Assembly: GCA_003956705.1 (NCBI GenBank) | Contig: QZCP01000063.1 | Location: 1 to 64,000, forward strand | Direction: 5' to 3' | From: Brevipalpus yothersi | Taxonomy: Eukaryota; Arthropoda; Arachnida; Trombidiformes; Tenuipalpidae | Length of the DNA stretch: 64,000 nucleotides | Shown here: in pieces, positions 32,608 through 42,389 of the stretch | Layout of the letters: every line of letters begins with the position of its first letter | Numbering within the stretch: position 1 is the stretch's first letter | Position numbers and translations under genes: made by a program | The notes under the pieces: generated by a model | Databases searched by the model: none | Told to the model about the DNA's origin: nothing | What the model saw: the letters and a program-made list of their open reading frames with translations, nothing else

Positions 32608-33928
32608 TCTCAGTTTGCAGTTGTTCTTGAAGTTCTGGATCAACTCCATTGTGGTTTTCGGACTGGACATTATCACTTGAACTTTTAACGAACTTTTTAT
32701 CAGAAGAAGCAGGATGTGGAATGATATCTTGAATGCTGGCACTTTTCTTGAATCTTGCTTTTCTGATTAGGTTGAGGATCTCAATGTGTTCCGCATCCTT
32801 AGTATTGGCGATGAACTCATCAATAGCCTCCTCAGTCAGCTCGCACTTCATGATCTCCCGTAAGTCTTTTTCGATCTTTTCAAGACAGGATTCTCTATCG
32901 GAGCCACTATTTGACGCCCTAATGTCTGTAGCTGGGATACTTTTTCGCTCCAACTCATCTTGTCTTTCTCCAGATCCAACATCTCTTTGTTGGTTGCTTC
33001 TAACTGAGTCATCAACCAATCCTGGTCCGCTTCGATGTGCGTTTCCAATTGAGCTCGCGATTGATCTAATGACTTCTCCTTTTCCTGGATTAACTGGACT
33101 TTCTCCTGGAGGACATTCATTGGCACTGATCGAAGCTTCCGGTTCACTTGCGTTCTGATTAATTCTATCTCCTTGGCAAGCTTCTTTAGTTTGATTCTTT
33201 TTAGTCTTAATTCTAGTTGCCTTTTTTCTATCCTCTCTATCATCGCTTTCTCTCCTTTTCTCTCTCTTTCCATCTTTCCGATTATCTCCCTTTTTGTCAA
33301 TAGAATAATCTTTTCTTTTTCCATCATTTCTCTTTCCATTTCCAGTTTCCACTTCATGAGCATAGGGTTCACGTTTGCTATATCTTTTTTCAGGCTTTCT
33401 CTCAGTAAATTCATCTCTTGCATACCGGCTAACAGTTCGGTATTCACCTCTTGCATATTCACCCTGCTTGGCTCTGGGATTAAGCCCGTTGAATGATCTT
33501 GCTTGTGAGCCATAGTCTCTTCTTGCACTTCCTCTATAACTGTATGAGCCTCTTTTCGAGAATTCAGTTCTTCTTGTATTTGAAAAAGGCCGAACATTAC
33601 CTCTTGTATTTTGGCTAATCGTCTGTTGTCTACCTGGTCCATTTCTTCGGAGGTATCGTCTTTTCTTGGAGTTAACTTTTCCTTTGGACACCTCACTTAT
33701 CACTTGCTCACCTTTCACCTCTTGTAATTGCGGCGTGGAAGGTATAACCAATTGAGAGCTTGTTATTTGTGGTAATTGGAATTGAGGAACTGGCACTTGC
33801 GGACCATAGAAAACAGGATAATTGTATCCTGGCCACTGGTAAGCTGTGGGTTGAGAATATGGGTGAGAGAACCCTGAACTTTGTGGGTTAATTGGCTGGA
33901 AATTTAGGTAAGGGTATTGAAAATTCAT
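32600..33928 (-). CDS. Retrotransposon ORF-B, basic RG/RS-rich protein
   Basis: This ORF encodes 442 residues. The first ~60 residues are rich in Pro, Tyr, Gln and Ser (prion-like). The next ~200 are strongly basic, with many R-R, R-G, S-R and K-R pairs, which suggests RNA binding like a Gag/ORF1 protein (inference). The C-terminal third is acidic to mixed, with predicted helix. No CCHC knuckle or esterase motif was seen. Its ATG is 2 bases after the ORF-A stop. A second frame, 32848-33696 on the same strand, stays open for 282 codons inside this ORF. Confidence 0.65.
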   Translation of the reverse strand: MNFQYPYLNFQPINPQSSGFSHPYSQPTAYQWPGYNYPVFYGPQVPVPQFQLPQITSSQLVIPSTPQLQEVKGEQVISEVSKGKVNSKKRRYLRRNGPGRQQTISQNTRGNVRPFSNTRRTEFSKRGSYSYRGSARRDYGSQARSFNGLNPRAKQGEYARGEYRTVSRYARDEFTERKPEKRYSKREPYAHEVETGNGKRNDGKRKDYSIDKKGDNRKDGKREKRRESDDREDRKKATRIKTKKNQTKEACQGDRINQNASEPEASISANECPPGESPVNPGKGEVIRSIASSIGNAHRSGPGLVDDSVRSNQQRDVGSGERQDELERKSIPATDIRASNSGSDRESCLEKIEKDLREIMKCELTEEAIDEFIANTKDAEHIEILNLIRKARFKKSASIQDIIPHPASSDKKFVKSSSDNVQSENHNGVDPELQEQLQTENE

Positions 33929-33930
33929 GT

Positions 33931-36900
33931 TTAATCATTCAAAATCTTAATACAGTTTCTGAGATGTAATCCTAACCAACTGATTTTCTGTAAGCATTGA
34001 AATTCTGACATGAGAGCCCTCTCATTGCTAAACTTCTTGAATTTAGGTAGATGAACACAAGGCTCCAGAAAAATTTTCTTAGTGTCAAAAGATATCTCAC
34101 AATGCTTACATATGAGTTGAGGAAATTCAGTGGTTCTCCATCCACCAGCAAGTTTTGCTACTGCTAATAAATCAGCCTTTCTTAATAATTTCCAATTTAC
34201 TACCTCAAATTGGACCTGATGCAAAGCTTTTTCAGCTAAATTGTTGCTTTTGGAAGCCTCATCCAAGTGCTTGGCTACTCTTATGTATCTAAAATAGCTA
34301 ACACTTGGGTGAATCACGACTCGTGGAACGGTCGCGACCATCAAACGCGTAACTTTAAATTTTTGAGGAATTCTGTTTCTGAAGATCCAATCACATCCAT
34401 TCTCTATCATGATCCTATGTAAATTATTCCAGATTAACGGCTTTTCAATCCTCTTGGCTAATGCTTTATCGCATTCCATTGTGATGGTCTTTCCTTTGAA
34501 ATGGTGTATGATAGGGTCCAAAACCACGAACAGGGCATACGTGAGATTATCAAGGTAGGAAAGATTGTCGCTCCAAAATCTAAAGTAAAACGGATGCTCC
34601 TCCGATTCCTCATTCAAAGCAAAAGAGATTTTCATCCACTGATCCGAATGATACGATCTCCTCCAATACCTAATCATGGGATAAACCAAATTGTTCCATT
34701 CAGTTTTTACTTTTAAATCCGCATCATTAGCATTCCATCGCAAGTCATCAGCAAACAACTTGACCCCATAGAGTTTCGGGTCCCAGATGCCTTTTGGTTT
34801 CCATCTGGTTGGATTATTCTTCGAAATTCTAAGGCTGTACTTAGTCAATGCTTTCTCAATCACAATGTTCAGTGGTGAGTGGAAGCTCAGATAATAACTT
34901 AAAGTTGAACTAAGATTTCTTTTTAGGTTCAGAGCTTCGATTATTATTCTTCCAATGATATATTCTGTTTTGGCACATTGTGACGAAAATAACTCCCAAT
35001 TGTTAAAGATTCGTTGCGCTTGGCCGTAATACAAACATGTGCCATTGACCACTGACTTGATTAATTCATTAAACCATGGTAGCTTAAGTCCTTGTAGACT
35101 AGCTGCATGAGCTGTGCAGATTTGTTTCTTCTTGAGCAAAGCTTCCAGCATATTATTCTTCATCACCACCTCATTCTGGTTTTTTATGTAATTCAATTCC
35201 AGACCTAGAATTTTACATTCTTTTTGGAAGGTGACATTATCATTTTCAATTAAAAATGAATTGTTTGCTGGGTCGAGGCTTTTCCTTCCTTTTAACCACA
35301 TGATCTTTGTTTTAGCTGGATTGACCATAAGATTTCCTTCTTTTAAAACTGCTATTATCTTCTCGATTTTCTTCTCTCCTGCATCCCACCAACTTTTTGC
35401 TCTTTTCTTTCCTTTTTTGATAACAATATTAATGTCATCAGCGTATAGTAAGATCTTGGTGTCCTCATCCTCCAAATGTTCAATACATTTTGCTAGTAGA
35501 CAAAATATAAGAGGACTGAGTGCACTGCCCTGATTTGTGCCAATTAATTGATGTTTCCATCTTCTTTTTCCGTCCACGTCGATGTAAGACGACCTGCCCT
35601 TCATATGTTGAATAATTACATTAATAAACCTTTTATCTACCGCCAATAGGTTCAGCGCTTTCTCAATGAAACTATACAATACTTCCTCGAAGGCGTTCGA
35701 AACGTCCAGACACACCATAATCATGGGCATATTTTCTTCATCAATAATCTGCCTTAATTTGATGAAAAGATCCATAATTCCCTTGTCCGGTAAGAATCCA
35801 TATTGAATATCAATGATTAAGTTTATCATTTTCTTCAGGTTGTAGAAGATAATGAAATCGAATAGGCGATACACCGGGTTCATTATGGCCAAAGGCCTCA
35901 TTTTCAGACCATCTGCTTTTGGTATCAAAACCGTTCTGGATGTTTTGATGATCTTGGGTGTATAACCTTTTTGGATGCAATTGATGGCAAATTTGATGAT
36001 CTTGGTCTTATGAAACTTAAGAAGAGTGGTCAAAGATTGACTTGAAATGAATTTATCAAATACGCAAGCTTTCTTCGGGATAACTTTCAGAATATAATCA
36101 ACTATCTCTGTTTCCTCTACCGGCAGGATGAATATCTCTTGTTGAGAAGTAACATCTTCATCAAATGGGGCATCATGAACATAAATATCTTTGAGCTTCT
36201 CTACATGGATCTCTTGTTGCTTTTCAACCATCTCATTATCAACATTGGTTAGCCTTCGAAAGAATAAGGGACCAAGATGTTTTTTAATCCCCCACCATGG
36301 ACCTTCAGCTTTGGTTATTCTTCTGATTTTGAGTCTTAGAAGAGCTCTCTTAATCCACTTGATCTTGCTTTTCAGCCTCTTCAGTTCATTTACACTTTCC
36401 TTGATCTTCTTCTTCGATTCAGCCATCAAGTTTCTCTTAGCTTTTCTAATTATTCGTGCTAGATAACTTTTCTTCTTTCTCAAAATGATGGGAATCTTTT
36501 TCTTTCCTCTTGAATGTCCCTCTCTGGTTGCTTTAATGTTGATGTCGACCATTACATTCATGAGTTTTCTGGCCATTTCATCTGCATCTTTCTTCTCAAC
36601 CCAATCGTAGTCAAGAAAATCAAGATTAGCATTCTTAGCCTCCTTCAATATCAACCTTTTGTCCACAAAATTGTACCTGATGTTACCAGTACCAAAAGAG
36701 GCATAGAGCATTTTATGGTCGCTATTAGAGAGATGGTAGGTGCCCGAATTGATGCAGATCTTGACGCCTTGGACATTGGTACATATGGTGTCAATCCAAC
36801 TTTGACCTCCTGTAAAATAGTTCACTTTGGCATTCTCAGCATCCGGATAAATCAATCCTTTCATTTTCAGATGTATTAATGAATTTTTGATGACTTCTCC

Positions 36901-37332
36901 TTTGTTATCCTCAGGATTGGCTGACCAAATGAAAGAGTTACAGTTCATGTCACCAGCGAAAATTGTCATGGAGGCTCTGTATTTTTTCAAGGTATCATGG
37001 ATTATTTTAGTTTGGGCTTTCACTTCATTCAGTGAGTATAACGGATGATAATACGTAGCACACACGACCACCAGTTTTCCATTAATCACTTTTTTGACTA
37101 TGATGACATTCTTAGTAACCAAAATAATGTCCCAATTCGGAATGTTAGTCATTATAGCAACATTTTTTGAATTCAACCCAATGATACACTTGACATCGTC
37201 TTCAACAGTGTTCCACCATCCAACTTGTGGCTCGTTTAGAGCTATTATCCATTTTTGACCCTCTAGATGTTCTAGCACTTCATTCAGTGCCTCAGAATTT
37301 TTCTTGCAATTAGCTTGAGCCACCGTGAACAT
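33931..37332 (-). CDS. Retrotransposon ORF-A, endonuclease and reverse transcriptase
   Basis: The ORF encodes 1133 residues. The N-terminal ~225 residues are an apurinic-type (EEP) endonuclease, with N and E-P near the start, V-V-C-A-T-Y-Y, F-A-G-D-M-N-C-N near residue 125, S-W-I-D-T, and S-D-H-K near 205. The reverse transcriptase covers about 440-720: V-L-I-P-K-A-D...M-R-P-L-A-I-M-N, Q-Y-G-F-L-P-D-K-G, L-D-V-S-N-A-F, G-T-N-Q-G-S-A-L-S-P and the catalytic Y-A-D-D near 630-633. The C-terminus has C-K-H-C and, 11 residues later, C-V-H, in the position of the zinc-like motif of R1/Jockey-type elements. No RNase H was recognised. The frame is intact. Assignment to a clade would need a tree. Confidence 0.92.
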   Translation of the reverse strand: MFTVAQANCKKNSEALNEVLEHLEGQKWIIALNEPQVGWWNTVEDDVKCIIGLNSKNVAIMTNIPNWDIILVTKNVIIVKKVINGKLVVVCATYYHPLYSLNEVKAQTKIIHDTLKKYRASMTIFAGDMNCNSFIWSANPEDNKGEVIKNSLIHLKMKGLIYPDAENAKVNYFTGGQSWIDTICTNVQGVKICINSGTYHLSNSDHKMLYASFGTGNIRYNFVDKRLILKEAKNANLDFLDYDWVEKKDADEMARKLMNVMVDINIKATREGHSRGKKKIPIILRKKKSYLARIIRKAKRNLMAESKKKIKESVNELKRLKSKIKWIKRALLRLKIRRITKAEGPWWGIKKHLGPLFFRRLTNVDNEMVEKQQEIHVEKLKDIYVHDAPFDEDVTSQQEIFILPVEETEIVDYILKVIPKKACVFDKFISSQSLTTLLKFHKTKIIKFAINCIQKGYTPKIIKTSRTVLIPKADGLKMRPLAIMNPVYRLFDFIIFYNLKKMINLIIDIQYGFLPDKGIMDLFIKLRQIIDEENMPMIMVCLDVSNAFEEVLYSFIEKALNLLAVDKRFINVIIQHMKGRSSYIDVDGKRRWKHQLIGTNQGSALSPLIFCLLAKCIEHLEDEDTKILLYADDINIVIKKGKKRAKSWWDAGEKKIEKIIAVLKEGNLMVNPAKTKIMWLKGRKSLDPANNSFLIENDNVTFQKECKILGLELNYIKNQNEVVMKNNMLEALLKKKQICTAHAASLQGLKLPWFNELIKSVVNGTCLYYGQAQRIFNNWELFSSQCAKTEYIIGRIIIEALNLKRNLSSTLSYYLSFHSPLNIVIEKALTKYSLRISKNNPTRWKPKGIWDPKLYGVKLFADDLRWNANDADLKVKTEWNNLVYPMIRYWRRSYHSDQWMKISFALNEESEEHPFYFRFWSDNLSYLDNLTYALFVVLDPIIHHFKGKTITMECDKALAKRIEKPLIWNNLHRIMIENGCDWIFRNRIPQKFKVTRLMVATVPRVVIHPSVSYFRYIRVAKHLDEASKSNNLAEKALHQVQFEVVNWKLLRKADLLAVAKLAGGWRTTEFPQLICKHCEISFDTKKIFLEPCVHLPKFKKFSNERALMSEFQCLQKISWLGLHLRNCIKILND

Positions 37333-38015
37333 ATCTGAGGGTCAAATTAATAGGCTTAGTTCAGCCTTAGCCAGCAAGAAAAATAGTACTTCTTACCTTC
37401 AATCGAATGAGGACGATTTCCAAACAATTAATCGAGTGAAGTATATCAAATTGAAGCTCCAACCTTAGACTTTCCGATGTCATCAAGTACACACCTAATT
37501 AATTATTCGTGATCACGTTTTAGAACAATTTACTGAGAACATTCTAATTCGATTTACATTCTCCCAGAGCAATAAAACATAAAACATGTGTACTTTATCA
37601 TGAACACTCATGAACACACAGACGCAGTATCTGTGCTCATGAACATTGGCAGCAGTTTCGCCATCAGCTTTGAGCATAGATTCTTTTGCCATCTGTTGAA
37701 GTGGACATTTGAGTGAATTGATCATTTTTCTCAAATCGAACTGGTTGAGATTAATTAAGATGGAAAGTGAAAATTTTTCGATAATCACGATAATTGAGAG
37801 AAGGTGGATAAAAGAATTAAGGCATTCTAGATGGAAAGCGGTTGTGTGAGGAGAGGAGAGAGGGGACAGAGTGATACAATGTAGAGACGAAAAGTTTTTA
37901 TTGGGATGACAATTAATGTTGTTGTGTCTCTGTGGGAAGATGTTTTTCCCATCATTATTATCATCAATTTTCTTATTGTTATATATAATAATAATAGAAG
38001 AGATACACAGAATGA
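37333..38015. other. Retrotransposon leader and P1 3' flank
   Basis: The minus strand just upstream of ORF-A probably contains the element's 5' UTR; a donor-like GTAAGAAG lies near 37397-37404 (-). The boundary with the host sequence is not visible. The rest is the 3' flank of the P1 gene. Confidence 0.4.
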
Positions 38016-38351
38016 CTAATCGAACAAACCAAAGCCCATATCATCGTCAGATTCTTCTTTTTCTTCCTCTTTCTTGGATTCTTTCTTCTCTTCGGCAGGC
38101 GCTGCTCCACCGGCTGATGCTGCTGGTGCTGAACCGGCCGCTGGACCACTACCAACACCAGAGCCCACATTGCTCACAATTTGTTTAACATTAATTGATT
38201 CTAATGCTTTACCAAATAGTGTCGGCCAGTATGGTTCCACCTCAATTTTGGCAGCTTTCAATACGGTTGAAATCTTTTCACCAGTAACGGCGATATCATC
38301 GTCAGCCAGCATGAGTGCGGCGTATGTACATGCCAATTCACTTGTAGACAT
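38016..38351 (-). CDS. RPLP1: 60S acidic ribosomal protein P1
   Basis: This is a single coding exon of 111 residues, the normal family length. P1 forms the ribosomal stalk with P0 and P2 and recruits translation GTPases. The N-terminal helical domain starts M-S-T-S-E-L-A-C-x-Y-A-A-L. A Gly/Ala/Pro hinge follows, then a charged Lys/Glu stretch and the invariant C-terminus D-D-D-M-G-F-G-L-F-D. An acceptor-like TTAG about 17 bases upstream of the ATG suggests a 5' UTR intron (inference). Confidence 0.98.
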   Translation of the reverse strand: MSTSELACTYAALMLADDDIAVTGEKISTVLKAAKIEVEPYWPTLFGKALESINVKQIVSNVGSGVGSGPAAGSAPAASAGGAAPAEEKKESKKEEEKEESDDDMGFGLFD

Positions 38352-39782
38352 TGTGATGAAAATCTAATGGATAAATGTTAAGGAAATAGTACTTAAACAA
38401 AACAAGAAAATAGGAGCACAAGATACAATCAAATCCCACTGGAATCAATGTAATCTCAATTTAATTGAAATTATTTTTGATCAAAAGTAAATCAGTCCAA
38501 CTTGAGCTTTAACTCATGTACACACACAAGATGAGAAAAAATATTTTCCCAAGTCAATATGTTTCCTTTTCCGGTTTTTTGAGCGCGCAATTTGAAACTT
38601 TTCGTTATCAAAAGTTTTGAGCATTCAGCAAAATACTTCTAACTGATAATTTTTCTTCATTTTTCTGTGAATTCTCGTTTTTTGTCGAATGATATTTTTC
38701 TCCTCATGAATACTCCAAAAAATCATCGAAATGAATCGATTGATTTTAAATGAATTGAATTATCTTGTGATGAAGTTGAGACTCTCTCTCCATTTCCCTC
38801 CATAATCATTATCATTTACCTTTGAAATTCCAATTCAAATGGATGTCATCCGCTTTTTTAATTTCATCTTAAAATCAATTCTTTTGATGATGAACATCTT
38901 CCATTTAATTTCACTTTTCGATGTGGTCAAGTCAACGTTCACTTTTCGTATTTTAATTTTGACACCTCATTGCACTTTTTTGCTCGATTTGATTGAGCTT
39001 CATTCGATTGGATGAATCTCTTCTGGTTGATTAATATGGGATAAACTTTTTTCAGCTATGATTATGATTATCAGTATAGATGATAAGAATGAGTAAATCA
39101 AAATGGATCGTGAATATTCTCTGTTGTAGAATTATGATTCAAGTTTGATATACCTATGATGCACAATTGGTAGCCCACCAAGCACATGGGATGCAATGAT
39201 ACATTTTACATTATACTATGTACAGCATATAATTACATGTATTCATTCAGTGCAATAATCGACGACTTGACCGCTAGCTTCTTAACCTGTTAGTGATCAA
39301 AAAGGATTGATATTTAGGCGATGAGTCTTATGATTAAGTTTTTAGTACAAAAATTTTTTGATTTCATGTTAAATTTTGTTCGTCAAACATAAGATATAAA
39401 CGATATATTATAAGCTCGATTTAAACTATTTTGGTTGAAATTTATAATTTTTGAATTTTTTCAGCTGTTTTTCATTTAACGTCTTTTCTTGTTGTTTGAA
39501 GAAATTTCTATGGTTACATTGTATTGATAACCTTTAATGAAAAATTCGATGACGATTGTCATATTGTCTTCAACTTTTCAAGGCTGAGAAAAGAATAAGA
39601 TTGAGCCAGTTTGACGATGGAGTTTTTCTTCTTTTACTCACATGTCAACCATGAATGTATCAAAAGTAGAAGTGCCATATAATTGGCATGTTGGCTGCTC
39701 ATAATCATCAAATACCAAGCAGTGGGAATGAAAAGAGTTCCAGTTCATTCATCGGATATCAGCATCCTCTGATATGGTCACC
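38352..39782. other. Intergenic, nothing recognised
   Basis: AT-rich upstream region of the P1 gene. No supported exon, repeat or RNA gene. Confidence 0.5.
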
Positions 39783-39865
39783 GAGGCTCAGAATTTTTTT
39801 CGTTTCATGCATCAATTGAACGGAAAGATAAGAATTTTGTCTGAAGAGGAACGAGACTATCACTC
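39783..39865 (+). repeat. Dispersed duplicate, copy 1 (partner 42390-42470)
   Basis: An ~80-base stretch (containing ATGCATCAATTGA, AAGATA, GAGGAACGA) is recognisably similar to the sequence just upstream of the cathepsin L pseudogene at 42390-42470, in the same orientation. It directly abuts the UBLCP1 fragment. Confidence 0.65.
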
Positions 39866-39920
39866 AATAGCCGTCAAGTGATTAGCGTGCTTGATAACCA
39901 AATTATCAAGATTCACATCA

Positions 39921-40188
39921 GATAACAATATCATAGTCTTCGTAAGCTGAGGTGATAAACTCGTGCAAATAAGGTCTCATGAGTTGTGAGATATGTTCAG
40001 CAGTGGAGCGATGATCTGCAGGAGAGGTAACAAAAAAATTGAAATGAACCAGGAAATTGATTCGAAACTGAGATGATTATTAAAAAGATTTGAGAGGAAA
40101 TGTCAACTCACCGAACAAAGTGTAATCAATATTCAAGACTAGTAACTTTTTACCCGGCCGTGGCTGATTGAACATGTGTATTTTATAT
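39921..40188 (-). pseudogene. UBLCP1 fragment, genomic duplicate
   Basis: The minus strand matches UBLCP1 from about 12110 to 12378: the end of exon 1, the whole of intron 1 and almost all of exon 2. Identity is very high by eye, and the intron is present, so this is a DNA-level duplication and not a retrocopy. The first catalytic Asp codon of D-I-D-Y-T is changed to Asn, one or more intron indels are present, and the donor after exon 2 is lost. No other UBLCP1 exons are nearby, so it cannot encode the phosphatase. Confidence 0.92.
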
Positions 40189-40401
40189 AAAATTGAGGCA
40201 GAGTTACGCTTAGAGAACGATACTTGATGGCGGTCAAAAAAGAAAAACGATTCTTTTTCTCTTCTCTTCTCTTTATTTCATTCTTCGAAAAATCTGATGT
40301 TTTGACTTTTAATTGTTCTCTCCATCAGTGCAATTATCTAATTATCATATATGAACATACGTCGATTAGGTTGTGAATTGTGTTCATAATATCATAGTGC
40401 C

Positions 40402-41559
40402 ATGGCCAATAAGTACAAATTAATATTTGCCTTCGATTGTGACAATTTCGAAGAGAAATATGCTGCCTTCCTGCTCGAAGACACAAAGTTTTTGGTCATC
40501 ATCAAATTAAGTGAGATGTTCCATGATTTCATTTCTGCCAGACAATTCATTGATGATGAAACTCGAGCCATGATTTGGGATAACCGTTATATATTACGAG
40601 AGTTTCATTTAATGTTCATCGATGACTTGCAAAGTGTTAAAGATTTTAGCTCAGACTATGATACTCAATCAGAGACCGCGAAACAATTGCAAGAAAAATT
40701 CCATGAAATCAATGTTCAAACCAAAGCATTCTTTCACTATGGCAAAACGAGTGATTATCTTTTGATTCCGGTAATCGCTAGAGAATTCAAGATGATGAAT
40801 GATAAAGTGGACAGAGAAATTCAAGAGCAAGCCAAGAAAATCGATGAGATGATGTTGGCCATCAAGAATGCAAAAAGTAAGGTAACAAACTTATTTCAAG
40901 AGCTTGATAGCTACAAAGAGAAGGTCAAAGAATTTAATAAAAAAGTAGATGCAGCCAAGAGAGATGGTGAAAAGACGAAAAATAGTTTCAAAAAGGATCA
41001 AAAAAGGAAAGTTTCGAGTTTTGATGAGGAAATTTTAGTCTTGAAAGAAGAAATAATGAAGAATAGAGAAGATGCAGAATGGAGAAATAAGATGAAAGAA
41101 TGGGTTGAAGAAAATATTGCCCCAATCTATCATAGAAGAATCTGCCATGAACTCTTCAATGGATCCAAACGGCCTGAACAGCTCATTATTAACCTAGCAG
41201 AAATCTATCTTGAAGAAGAGATAGAACAAAAATTATACATGCCTTTACGAGATGTAGATGGGAAAAAGATCAGAAAAGGTAGAGCCAATATCATTAAAGG
41301 AGGCTTCATGGAGGAGAAGAGAGAATTTTTGTTCAAAGAATTACTGGAACAAATTTTTGGCACCGAAAATTTAGACAACCCCACCATCCACAGAGATCTC
41401 GTCAGAAAGGTGTATAATCAAAAAGTAAATGATACTAAGAAAAGTCCACAGAAAAAAGCAAGATATGCAGAAAGAAAAGAATACAAGAGTTTGTTGCCAG
41501 CCAAAGAAGAGGAAGATAAAATAGATGCGCTCTTGTTAGCCGTAGATAGTGAACAATGA
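40402..41559 (+). CDS. Orphan intronless coiled-coil protein
   Basis: One ATG-to-stop exon of 385 residues. The N-terminal ~130 residues have mixed globular composition (F-A-F-D-C-D-N-F-E-E-K at the start). Residues ~135-240 are Lys/Glu-rich with heptad-like spacing and probably a coiled coil. The C-terminal ~145 residues include W-V-E-E-N-I-A-P-I-Y and a basic K-K-S-P-Q-K-K-A segment, then an acidic end. No signal peptide or membrane segment. The family was not recognised. It sits between duplicated fragments of UBLCP1 and cathepsin L. Being intronless and coiled-coil, it could be a host orphan, a retrocopy, or an ORF1-like remnant of a mobile element. An AATAAA lies about 210 bases downstream, at 41771. 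Confidence 0.65.
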   Translation: MANKYKLIFAFDCDNFEEKYAAFLLEDTKFLVIIKLSEMFHDFISARQFIDDETRAMIWDNRYILREFHLMFIDDLQSVKDFSSDYDTQSETAKQLQEKFHEINVQTKAFFHYGKTSDYLLIPVIAREFKMMNDKVDREIQEQAKKIDEMMLAIKNAKSKVTNLFQELDSYKEKVKEFNKKVDAAKRDGEKTKNSFKKDQKRKVSSFDEEILVLKEEIMKNREDAEWRNKMKEWVEENIAPIYHRRICHELFNGSKRPEQLIINLAEIYLEEEIEQKLYMPLRDVDGKKIRKGRANIIKGGFMEEKREFLFKELLEQIFGTENLDNPTIHRDLVRKVYNQKVNDTKKSPQKKARYAERKEYKSLLPAKEEEDKIDALLLAVDSEQ

Positions 41560-41782
41560 TCATCAATGGGCAAAGATTTTTTATGTTACGTGGTACTATG
41601 TTTTTCTCATCCTCCATTTTTGTGACCAATTTTCTAGTACATTTCCAAAATATTTACACTATTCCTTGAATTGATCGCCGCTCTGACAGGAAAAAGGCTA
41701 AACAAGGCAAACCAAAAGGTTTTTCCCTAACTTTTGTATAAATGTATCTAGTTCACATAGAGCGATATCAAATAAATAGCAT

Positions 41783-42306
41783 CGGCCATAGCAGATTCAT
41801 CACCGGAAGCGATATAAGTAAAGCTCTCGAGAGTTAGGTCAACATTTTGCTTGTTGAATTGACAGCTTTCATCTTCACCAACATATGGGTAAAATTATTC
41901 GGGATCAATACCACCGTTGATGATGGTGTAGTTGAAAGCATAATCCATAAGACCGCCGTTGCATCCTTGATCACCTTCTGCACCAGAACAATCTACCAAG
42001 TTTCGTTCACTCAATTCGACATGTTTACAGGTGGCTTGAGCGTGAACACTTTCCATGGGACTTGTCCATTCCCAGCATGCTCGTTTACTTTCTCCATATT
42101 CTGGACGAAGATTTGATGACGTTGAGCTTCCTCCTCAATTGCATATTTCTTGCCAAATTGGTGCTGTTTGGATGAAAATGAACTGAATTAGTTATAATCA
42201 AACAAAATTTCATTTCACCATGTTTTACCTTGAATTTGATCCACTCATAGTTCCGAGGAACCGCGAGGACGGTAGTCAGAACGGCGAAAAGTACGATGAG
42301 CTTCAT
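41783..42306 (-). pseudogene. Cathepsin L pseudogene with internal deletion
   Basis: Exon 1 (42229..42306) is intact and encodes the usual signal peptide. Exon 2 starts at 42163 and runs normally until about 42060, where it is fused directly to exon 4 sequence at a short shared string around TCCATGG. Intron 2, exon 3, intron 3 and the start of exon 4, including the catalytic Cys region, are gone. The fusion shifts the frame. Even in the exon 4 frame there is a TAA stop at 41895-41897. Similarity ends near 41783, so the His/Asn active-site part is also missing. The TATA-like box of the intact copies is not present upstream. It lies in tandem with copy 2, about 340 bases downstream of it on the minus strand. 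Confidence 0.93.
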
Positions 42307-42389
42307 GATTGTAAAATTGAGGTACCGGCAAGAAGTGAACAAGTTAATGGTATGTCCATGTCTTTCGATGAACCTCGGAGCATCATAAG

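Larger units (their letters stand above)
32041..37332 (-). mobile_element. Non-LTR retrotransposon with three tandem ORFs (pol first)
   Basis: The element lies on the minus strand between SGTA and the P1 gene. In transcription order it has ORF-A (37332..33931, endonuclease plus reverse transcriptase), ORF-B (33928..32600, basic, Arg-rich) and ORF-C (32607..32119, small, with Cys/His residues). ORF-A and ORF-B are 2 bases apart, and ORF-B and ORF-C overlap as ATGAATAA. An AATAAA lies at 32074-32079 (-), followed by (ATC)4 at about 32041-32053, which may be the 3' terminal tail. The 5' end is not defined; leader sequence may reach about 37500. I did not find a target-site duplication. All three frames are open, so the insertion is recent or functional. 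Confidence 0.85.
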
